Shown: positions 1 through 4,844 of the stretch, piece after piece
Numbering within the stretch: the first letter of the stretch is position 1
How the letters are laid out: every line of letters begins with the position of its first letter
Assembly (NCBI GenBank): GCA_959604655.1
Contig: CAUHCL010000084.1
Span: forward strand, 1 to 9,175
Direction of reading: 5' to 3'
DNA from: an uncultured Alistipes sp.
GTDB taxonomy: Bacteria > Bacteroidota > Bacteroidia > Bacteroidales > Rikenellaceae
Length of the DNA stretch: 9,175 nt
Notes under the pieces: model-generated
Seen by the model: the letters and a program-made list of their open reading frames with translations, nothing else
Database searches by the model: none
What the model was told of the DNA's origin: nothing
Translations under genes and position numbers: made by a program

Positions 1-2
1 AG

Positions 3-677
3 TGGCTCAACGACAACGAGGAAGGCGGCAAGAACCAGTACGAGGAGGAGTTCCTGCGCCGCCAGCTGGCCTCGTGCGGCAAAAACTATAAGTGGACCTT
101 CGACAAGCTGGTGCGCCCCGAGGCGGGCCGCAAGCTCATCGAGAACATAAGCCGCATATACGACGCCGATTTTTCGGTCATCGTCTACAATTTTCTCGAC
201 ATACTGTCGCACGCGCGTACCGAGACCGACATCATCCGCGAACTTACCGAGGACGAGGCGTCGTTCCGTTCGCTCACGCGTTCGTGGTTCGAGCACTCCG
301 ATCTGTTCATACTTCTCAAGCTGCTGGCGGAGCACGGCCACACGGTGATAATCACCTCCGACCACGGCACCATCCGCGTCGACAATCCCGTGAAGGTGAC
401 GGGCGACCGCGAGACCTCGCCCAACCTGCGCTACAAGACGGGCCGCAACCTGCAATACAACTCGCGCGAGGTATACGAGGTGACGCGTCCCGAGGATATC
501 CAGCTGCCGCGCATAAACCTCTCGTCGAGCTACATTTTCGCCTACAACACCGATTTTCTGGTATATAACAACGACGCCAACAAATTCATACGCTATTACC
601 GCAATACGTTCCAGCACGGCGGCATATCGATGGAGGAGATGATCGTGCCCTATATAGTACTGAAACCGAAAAGATAA
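3..677 (+). CDS. porX: PorX-type response regulator with PglZ domain (3' part only)
   Basis: This is the C-terminal 224 residues of an open frame that enters from the left edge; the start and any receiver domain are outside the window. The visible part matches the PglZ (alkaline-phosphatase-superfamily) domain of PorX. Likely metal-site motifs are present: an N-F-L-D-I-L-S-H segment (189-212), the S-D-H-G motif (357-368) and F-Q-H-G-G near the C-terminus (609-623). In Porphyromonas and Flavobacterium, PorX pairs with the PorY kinase and controls type IX secretion genes; its PglZ domain is a zinc phosphodiesterase acting on oligonucleotides (family knowledge). The next gene is tsaE, a linkage I recall from many Bacteroidetes genomes, which supports the call. 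PglZ also occurs in BREX phage defence, but no BREX genes are adjacent. Full-length PorX is about 520 residues, so roughly 300 are missing here because of the window edge, not a mutation. Confidence 0.85.
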   Translation, partial: WLNDNEEGGKNQYEEEFLRRQLASCGKNYKWTFDKLVRPEAGRKLIENISRIYDADFSVIVYNFLDILSHARTETDIIRELTEDEASFRSLTRSWFEHSDLFILLKLLAEHGHTVIITSDHGTIRVDNPVKVTGDRETSPNLRYKTGRNLQYNSREVYEVTRPEDIQLPRINLSSSYIFAYNTDFLVYNNDANKFIRYYRNTFQHGGISMEEMIVPYIVLKPKR

Positions 678-719
678 TTCGACATCGGCGAAAATGTCTG
701 TATTTCCGTTAAGCGATGC

Positions 720-772
720 GCAGTCCGCCGCGTGGGGCGGCGGCGAACTGCCGATATCGCGCCGCGATATCG
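720..772 (+). repeat. Double-hairpin intergenic repeat, copy 1
   Basis: This lies between porX and tsaE and ends 48 bases before the tsaE ATG. It has a GC-rich imperfect hairpin (about 721-750, arms of the type CAGTCCGCCG / CGGCGAACTG) followed directly by a perfect 10-bp hairpin, CGATATCGCG (752-761) and CGCGATATCG (763-772), around a single C. The same element occurs at 1256-1307 (inverted) and 6482-6535 (same orientation). No T-run follows it, so it does not look like a standard intrinsic terminator. Confidence 0.85.
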
Positions 773-820
773 AAGAACACTGCGGACGATTTCGCTTATA
801 AGCATAAAACACAAACGACA

Positions 821-1237
821 ATGAAGACTTTGGAGATAAATTCGCTTTCCGATTTGGACGAGGTGGCCGACGAGATCATCTCGTCGCTCGGTGACCGCAG
901 CGTGGTGCTGTTCCGCGGCGGGATGGGCGCGGGCAAGACCACGCTCATAAGCCGCATAGCGTCGCGCATGGGAGTCTGCGACGCGGTTACCAGCCCCACT
1001 TTCGCCCTCGTCAATCAATACGAAGGCCGCGGCGGACGCCGTATCTACCACTTCGATTTCTACCGCATCGACCGTATCGAGGAGGTCTACGATCTGGGCT
1101 ACGAGGAATATTTCTATTCGGGCGACCTGTGTCTGGTGGAGTGGCCCGAGAAGATCGAGGCCCTCGTGCCCGACGACGCCATGACCGTACGGATAGAGGC
1201 GGGCGAAGGCGAGCGACGCAGGTTCGAGATAGATTGA
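821..1237 (+). CDS. tsaE: tRNA threonylcarbamoyladenosine biosynthesis ATPase TsaE
   Basis: This is a 138-residue cytoplasmic protein, the ATPase subunit that works with TsaB and TsaD to make N6-threonylcarbamoyladenosine at position 37 of ANN-decoding tRNAs. All family hallmarks are visible: a Walker A loop G-G-M-G-A-G-K-T-T (residues 33-41, Lys39), T-S-P-T-F (57-61), H-F-D-F-Y-R (77-82) and E-W-P-E (107-110). Length and motif spacing are normal for TsaE. I chose the ATG at 821 because the protein then begins with the usual short beta strand (MKTLEI). The longer open frame upstream runs through a non-coding repeat and reads as low-complexity Arg/Ala-rich sequence. The gap from porX is 143 bases and holds repeat copy 1; an inverted copy follows 18 bases after the stop. 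I see no convincing promoter, so read-through from porX is possible. Confidence 0.96.
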   Translation: MKTLEINSLSDLDEVADEIISSLGDRSVVLFRGGMGAGKTTLISRIASRMGVCDAVTSPTFALVNQYEGRGGRRIYHFDFYRIDRIEEVYDLGYEEYFYSGDLCLVEWPEKIEALVPDDAMTVRIEAGEGERRRFEID

Positions 1238-1255
1238 GTATCATGGCGTATTTAT

Positions 1256-1307
1256 CGACATCGCCGTGCGATGTCGGCAGTTCGCCGCCACCCCGCGCGG
1301 CGAACAG
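1256..1307 (-). repeat. Double-hairpin intergenic repeat, copy 2 (inverted)
   Basis: This is the same element as at 720-772, in the opposite orientation, starting 18 bases after the tsaE stop. It has a perfect 9-bp hairpin, CGACATCGC (1256-1264) and GCGATGTCG (1268-1276), then a GC-rich hairpin, CAGTTCGCCGC (1278-1288) and GCGGCGAACAG (1297-1307), with one mismatch. With copy 1 it brackets tsaE as an inverted pair. It may protect or end the tsaE transcript (inference). Confidence 0.85.
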
Positions 1308-1363
1308 CGGCCCGCACGTCCCACGACCGTAAATATGTAAAAACGTAAATAGCAGGCTTCTAA

Positions 1364-1395
1364 TTTGCAGGAGTCTGTTATTTGCCTTATTTTTG
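1364..1395 (+). promoter_or_regulatory. Bacteroidetes-type promoter of dsbD
   Basis: A TTTG (-33 element, 1364-1367) is separated by 20 bases from TATTTTTG (1388-1395), a perfect match to the TAnnTTTG -7 consensus of the Bacteroidetes primary sigma factor. Transcription would start a few bases after 1395, giving a leader of roughly 60 bases before the dsbD ATG at 1462. A start upstream of 1462 would overlap this promoter region, which supports the shorter reading frame. Confidence 0.75.
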
Positions 1396-1461
1396 CGGGC
1401 CGTCGGAGCGCATTGCCGCTGCGCGACGGAGTGCGAAATCGTGAAATTTATAGTAAACGTT

Positions 1462-3438
1462 ATGAAATCCATAAAGAGTTTAGTGCTTGCTTTGGCACTG
1501 CTTGCGGCCGCGCTACCGTTGCGTGCGCAGGACGACCACGTGAGCTGGAGCACCAAAGTCAATGCGTTGGAAAACGGTGTGTATCAAATCGTTTTCACCG
1601 CCACTCCCGATGTGGGATGGCACATCTACGACCTGGGACCCTACGACGGCGGTCCCATGCCCACTTCGTTCGAGTTTGCCGCGGGCGAGGGTTACGAACT
1701 CGACGGCGGGGTGTATGCCCTGACCGATCCCGTGCGCGAATACAACGACATTTACGAGATGGAGATCGGCTATTACGACGGCAAGGCCGAGTTCGCGCAG
1801 AACGTGAAGGTACCTTCGGGCGCTGCGATCGACGTCACGGCCGAGTGGATGGTTTGCAGCGACCAAAACTGCGTGACGGGCGATCGTGAGTTCACCGTAA
1901 AGATCGGCGACGCCTCGGCTGCCGCTGCCGAGCGACCCGCGCCGAGCGTGCAGGCTGCCAATACCGCCTCGTCGGGCGGCTCGCTGTGGGGATTCATCCT
2001 TAGCGCCGTGGGCTGGGCGTTGATCGCATTGCTTACGCCGTGCGTGTTCCCCATGATCCCCATGACCGTCTCGTTCTTCCTGAAGGGTTCGGGCAGCGTG
2101 GCGCGCGGCCGCTTCCGCGCACTCATGTACGGCCTTTTCATCGTGGTGCTCTACACGGTACCCATCGGCGTGATAATATTCCTCACGTGGCTCATCGGCG
2201 GCGACGCCGTCACGGCCGACATATTCAACTGGCTGGCCACGCACTGGCTGCCCAACCTGATCTTCTTCGCCGTGTTCATGATCTTCGCCGCGTCGTTCTT
2301 CGGCGCTTTCGAGATCGTGCTGCCCAGCAAGCTGGTCAACGACAGCGACGCCAAGTCCGACAAGGGCGGTCTGGCGGGCATATTCTTCATGGCTCTCACG
2401 CTGGTGCTGGTGTCGTTCTCGTGCACGGGCCCCATCGTCGGCTCGGTGCTGATTCAATCCACCTCGGGCGAGTTCTGGACCCCCATCATCACCATGCTGG
2501 CTTTCTCGGTAGTCTTCGCGCTGCCGTTCACGCTCTTCGCGCTGTTCCCCACCTGGCTCAAATCGCTGCCCAAGAGCGGCGGCTGGCTCAATTCGGTCAA
2601 GGTGGTGCTCGGATTCGTCGAGCTGGCTCTCGGTCTCAAGTTCCTGAGCGTGGCGGACCAGACCTACCACTGGGGCATACTCGACCGCGAGGTCTATCTG
2701 GCCCTGTGGATCGCCATATTCTCGCTGCTCGGACTCTATCTGTTGGGCAAACTTAAATTCAAGCACGACAGCGACATGCCTTATCTGTCGGTGCCCCGAC
2801 TGATCCTCGCCGTAATCGTCTTCTCGTTCGTGGTCTACATGCTCCCGGGCATGTGGGGCGCTCCTTTGAAGGCGCTTTCGGGCTACATGCCTCCCATGCA
2901 GAGCCAGGATTTCGTGATGTCGGCGGGCGCGGCCCCTTCGGCTGTCGCAACGTCGTCGAAACCCGCCGCGGGCGTGAAATACGGCGACGTGCTCAAACTG
3001 CCTCACGGACTCGACGGCTTCTTCGATCTGGCCGAGGCCGAGGTCTATGCCGCCGAGGTCGGCAAACCTCTTTTCATCGACTTCACGGGCCACGGCTGCG
3101 TCAACTGCCGCGAAATGGAGTCGCGCGTGTGGGCCGACGAGCGGGTGCTCGACCTGCTTCGCAACGACTACGTGATAGTGGCTCTCTATGCCGACGACAA
3201 GCTGAAGGTCCCCGAGGCCGATTGGGTTACCACCGACACGGGCAAGGTGCTCAAGACGCTGGGCAAGATCAACTCCTACTATGCGCTCAAGACCTACGGC
3301 GTCAACGCCCAGCCCTACTATGTTTTGCAGGGGCGCGACGGCAAGCCGCTGGTGGAGCCGCGCGGTTACGATCTCGATGTCGACGGGTTCATCAAGTTCC
3401 TCCAGAGCGGCGTGGATGCCTACAATGCGGGCAAGTAG
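1462..3438 (+). CDS. dsbD: Thiol:disulfide interchange protein DsbD
   Basis: This is a 658-residue inner-membrane protein that carries electrons from cytoplasmic thioredoxin to periplasmic thiol proteins. The three-module order is complete. First comes a signal peptide (residues 1 to about 22, M-K-S-I-K then a Leu/Ala core). Next is a periplasmic N-terminal domain with a redox pair C-S-D-Q-N-C (Cys132, Cys137). Then a polytopic membrane domain (about 175-490) carries one Cys in L-T-P-C-V-F-P (Cys194) and one in F-S-C-T-G-P (Cys321). Last is a C-terminal thioredoxin-like domain with C-V-N-C (Cys546, Cys549) after F-I-D-F-T-G. So all six electron-relay cysteines are present. I chose the ATG at 1462 because it starts directly at the signal peptide; an upstream start would add 23 residues in front of it. 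It has its own promoter (1364-1395) and terminator (3470-3500), so it is probably monocistronic. Confidence 0.95.
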   Translation: MKSIKSLVLALALLAAALPLRAQDDHVSWSTKVNALENGVYQIVFTATPDVGWHIYDLGPYDGGPMPTSFEFAAGEGYELDGGVYALTDPVREYNDIYEMEIGYYDGKAEFAQNVKVPSGAAIDVTAEWMVCSDQNCVTGDREFTVKIGDASAAAAERPAPSVQAANTASSGGSLWGFILSAVGWALIALLTPCVFPMIPMTVSFFLKGSGSVARGRFRALMYGLFIVVLYTVPIGVIIFLTWLIGGDAVTADIFNWLATHWLPNLIFFAVFMIFAASFFGAFEIVLPSKLVNDSDAKSDKGGLAGIFFMALTLVLVSFSCTGPIVGSVLIQSTSGEFWTPIITMLAFSVVFALPFTLFALFPTWLKSLPKSGGWLNSVKVVLGFVELALGLKFLSVADQTYHWGILDREVYLALWIAIFSLLGLYLLGKLKFKHDSDMPYLSVPRLILAVIVFSFVVYMLPGMWGAPLKALSGYMPPMQSQDFVMSAGAAPSAVATSSKPAAGVKYGDVLKLPHGLDGFFDLAEAEVYAAEVGKPLFIDFTGHGCVNCREMESRVWADERVLDLLRNDYVIVALYADDKLKVPEADWVTTDTGKVLKTLGKINSYYALKTYGVNAQPYYVLQGRDGKPLVEPRGYDLDVDGFIKFLQSGVDAYNAGK

Positions 3439-3469
3439 GACGCGACGTCTGATATCGTGGTTTTGCAAT

Positions 3470-3500
3470 GCGTCGGGCCGAAAGGTCCGACGCTGTTTTT
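3470..3500 (+). terminator. Intrinsic terminator after dsbD
   Basis: A 10-bp stem, GCGTCGGGCC (3470-3479) and GGTCCGACGC (3484-3493), with one G-T wobble closes a GAAA (GNRA) tetraloop and is followed by TGTTTTT. It lies 31 bases after the dsbD stop. The stem stability, tetraloop and T-run make this a strong Rho-independent terminator. Confidence 0.9.
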
Positions 3501-3545
3501 ATCGGGCGGGAAGACCTCGTTTTGCGCGAATGCGGCTTTCCGTGA

Positions 3546-3571
3546 CTGCCGACAATCGCCCCGCGTGTCGG
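3546..3571. repeat. Possible decayed copy of the intergenic repeat
   Basis: The start, CTGCCGACA, and the end, TGTCGG, match the corresponding ends of the terminal-hairpin part of the repeat and still pair as CCGACA (3549-3554) with TGTCGG (3566-3571). The intervening bases have diverged and the GC-rich first hairpin is not recognisable. It could be a chance hairpin. It lies just upstream of the promoter element for the 3637 gene. Confidence 0.3.
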
Positions 3572-3589
3572 AATATCGAAAATTATGAT

Positions 3590-3597
3590 TACCTTTG
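3590..3597 (+). promoter_or_regulatory. Promoter -7 element of the SRPBCC-like gene
   Basis: TACCTTTG is a perfect TAnnTTTG -7 element, 39 bases before the ATG at 3637. I do not see a clear TTTG at the expected -33 position (around 3566-3570); the bases there read TGTCG. The predicted leader is about 30 bases and AT-rich, with no Shine-Dalgarno sequence, as is common in Bacteroidetes. Confidence 0.65.
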
Positions 3598-3636
3598 CAA
3601 CCCGCTCTATGCGGAACAAATTCAATTTATTAAGCT

Positions 3637-4053
3637 ATGGGAATGGAAAAATACGAATCGAAGCAACAGCAGATATTGAAACCTGCGGCTTTTGTATTTC
3701 CTTTGATAAGCCGTTTCGACATGCTTACGCCCGCTTTGCGCGACAAGGTGGAGGAGTGGCAGGCCGACGAAGATACCTGCTCTTTCAAGGTGAAGGGATT
3801 CACCGTGCGTCTGCGCATAGCCGAACGCGTGGAGAACAAGCATGTGAAGATCACGGGCGACGAGGGCGGCGTGCCCGTCGATTTCGCCTTCTGGATCCAG
3901 CTGCACGAGGCGGGCGTAAGCGACACCCGCATCCGCATGGTCCTGCATGCCGAGCTGAACATGATGATGCGCATGATGATCGGCGGCAAGATACAGGGCG
4001 GGCTCGACAAGGCGGTCGAGGGTTTGGCGGTGGCTTTCAACGGAATGCCTTGA
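3637..4053 (+). CDS. Small SRPBCC (START-like fold) family protein
   Basis: This is a soluble protein of 138 residues with no signal peptide, membrane segment or cysteine-rich motif apart from one Cys. The pattern resembles the short SRPBCC/polyketide-cyclase-like proteins of Bacteroidales: an N-terminal E-K-Y-E-S segment, a central pair of strands (C-S-F-K-V-K-G then V-R-L-R-I-A-E-R), a later strand F-A-F-W-I-Q-L, and a C-terminal amphipathic helix rich in Met (M-M-M-R-M-M-I-G-G-K then G-L-D-K-A-V-E-G-L-A). SRPBCC folds form a hydrophobic ligand pocket; the ligand and role of this subgroup are unknown to me. The start could be the ATG at 3637 or the one at 3643 (M-E-K-Y-E-S); homologues I recall begin near the latter. 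The promoter -7 element lies at 3590-3597. No good terminator follows before the HU promoter. The family call rests on recalled similarity, so it is moderate. Confidence 0.7.
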   Translation: MGMEKYESKQQQILKPAAFVFPLISRFDMLTPALRDKVEEWQADEDTCSFKVKGFTVRLRIAERVENKHVKITGDEGGVPVDFAFWIQLHEAGVSDTRIRMVLHAELNMMMRMMIGGKIQGGLDKAVEGLAVAFNGMP

Positions 4054-4130
4054 TCCGATAGCGGCTTTTGCAAGGTTTTTGTTCCGAAAGGATCGAAGCT
4101 GTCCGTTTGCGAAAAAAAACATATTTTTAA

Positions 4131-4161
4131 TTTGTTAATCGTTAAAAATGTAGTACATTTG
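4131..4161 (+). promoter_or_regulatory. Bacteroidetes-type promoter of the HU operon
   Basis: TTTG (-33, 4131-4134) is followed after 19 bases by TACATTTG (-7, 4154-4161), an exact TAnnTTTG match, inside a strongly AT-rich stretch. The predicted start is a few bases downstream, giving an AT-rich leader of about 40 bases before the HU ATG. The match and AT-rich surroundings fit a highly expressed gene. Confidence 0.8.
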
Positions 4162-4207
4162 CAAACCCAAAGTAACCAAATGTTAAATTACAAAATATCT
4201 AATTGCT

Positions 4208-4480
4208 ATGACTAAGGCTGATATTGTTAATGAGATTGCCAAAAGTACCGGCGCCGAGAAGGTTTTGGTGCAGACTATCGTGGAGGCATTCATGGAGAAC
4301 GTCAGAAATTCTCTGATCGCCAACAACAATGTTTACCTGCGCGGCTTCGGCAGTTTCATCATTAAGAAGCGCGCCACGAAGGTCGCTCGTAATATCTCGA
4401 AGAATACTACGATCACCATCCCCGAGCACAACATCCCCGCGTTCAAGCCGGCCAAGAGCTTCGTCGCCAAAGTGAAGTAA
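4208..4480 (+). CDS. hup: HU-family nucleoid DNA-binding protein
   Basis: This is a 90-residue histone-like protein that would act as a dimer to bend and compact DNA. The start M-T-K-A-D-I-V-N-E-I, the R-G-F-G-S-F signature (residues 45-50), the beta-arm (about 54-76) and the closing P-A-F-K-P-A-K-S-F are standard for the family, and the length is typical. One difference from Escherichia coli HU is visible: the arm reads A-R-N-I-S-K-N-T-T rather than A-R-N-P-x-T-G, so Ile63 occupies the place of the DNA-intercalating proline. I recall this form from other Bacteroidales HU proteins, so it is probably a lineage trait and not damage. A strong promoter precedes it, and a tiny basic gene follows after 35 bases, probably on the same transcript. 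Confidence 0.95.
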   Translation: MTKADIVNEIAKSTGAEKVLVQTIVEAFMENVRNSLIANNNVYLRGFGSFIIKKRATKVARNISKNTTITIPEHNIPAFKPAKSFVAKVK

Positions 4481-4515
4481 TTTCTAATGTTTCGTTAATC
4501 TAAAATATCAAAACT

Positions 4516-4605
4516 ATGCCAAACGGAAAGAAACACAAGCGCCATAAGATGGCCACGCACAAGCGTAAGAAGCGTCTGCGTAAGAATCGCCATAAGAAGA
4601 AGTAA
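4516..4605 (+). CDS. 29-residue highly basic COX24/mS38-like small protein
   Basis: The ATG at 4516 opens a 29-codon frame ending in TAA. Well over half of the residues are Lys, Arg or His, with the pattern M-P-N-G-K-K-H-K-R-H-K-M then H-K-R-K-K-R-L-R-K-N-R-H-K-K-K. Near-identical micro-proteins are annotated in Bacteroidetes as AURKAIP1/COX24-domain proteins (recalled). That domain is shared with mitochondrial ribosomal protein mS38 and mycobacterial bS22, both bound to the small ribosomal subunit. A ribosomal role is therefore likely but inferred. It lies 35 bases after HU with no terminator between, and a perfect terminator hairpin follows at 4649-4686, so HU and this gene probably form one transcription unit. 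Its size makes it easy to miss in automatic annotation. Confidence 0.85.
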   Translation: MPNGKKHKRHKMATHKRKKRLRKNRHKKK

Positions 4606-4648
4606 TCTTATCGGGCGACAGTAATTGCGTTAGCAATAAGGTAAGAAT

Positions 4649-4686
4649 AAAGCTAAAGGGTTTTCCAACTGACGCCCTTTAGCTTT
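4649..4686 (+). terminator. Intrinsic terminator after the HU operon
   Basis: A perfect 12-bp stem, AAAGCTAAAGGG (4649-4660) and CCCTTTAGCTTT (4675-4686), encloses a 14-base loop and is followed by GCCTATTTTT. It lies 43 bases after the small basic gene. The T-run begins a few bases late, but the uninterrupted stem makes a terminator the best reading. The remaining sequence up to the RNase gene (4687-4844) shows no convincing promoter. Confidence 0.85.
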
Positions 4687-4844
4687 GCCTATTTTTAATC
4701 GCCTTTGATCGGATTCTTTCTTTCGGTCCCGCGCTTCGGCCGTCGAATCTCGCATGTCGTGCCGACGGGTTTCGCGCAGTACGGGCGCAGGCGATGCGGG
4801 GCCGCGACAATTATGTGTTGAAACACTTATCCACGGATCTATTA

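Noticed and set aside
3..677. A BREX phage-defence locus suggested by the PglZ domain
   Set aside because: No brxC, pglX, brxL or related genes are adjacent, and the C-terminal sequence and tsaE neighbour fit PorX.
681..698. Short hairpin GACAT / ATGTC after porX as a terminator
   Set aside because: Only 5 bp of stem with no T-run following; too weak to support.
716..820. Upstream extension of tsaE to an earlier start
   Set aside because: It would translate repeat copy 1 into Arg/Ala-rich sequence that does not belong to TsaE; the ATG at 821 gives the normal N-terminus.
1393..1461. Upstream start for dsbD
   Set aside because: It would place 23 extra residues before a clear signal peptide, and it overlaps the TATTTTTG promoter element.
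1513..3468. A 651-codon minus-strand open frame across dsbD, and a similar 565-codon one at 4857-6554 across rng
   Set aside because: Both are codon-bias shadows with His/Arg/Glu-rich low-complexity translations; the + strand proteins have complete catalytic motifs.
4827..4835. A replication origin suggested by a DnaA-box-like TTATCCACG
   Set aside because: It is a single near-match without a cluster of boxes, an AT-rich unwinding region or dnaA/dnaN neighbours.
4794..4844. Upstream in-frame ATG for rng
   Set aside because: The 17 extra residues have no counterpart in the family, whose N-terminus matches from the ATG at 4845.
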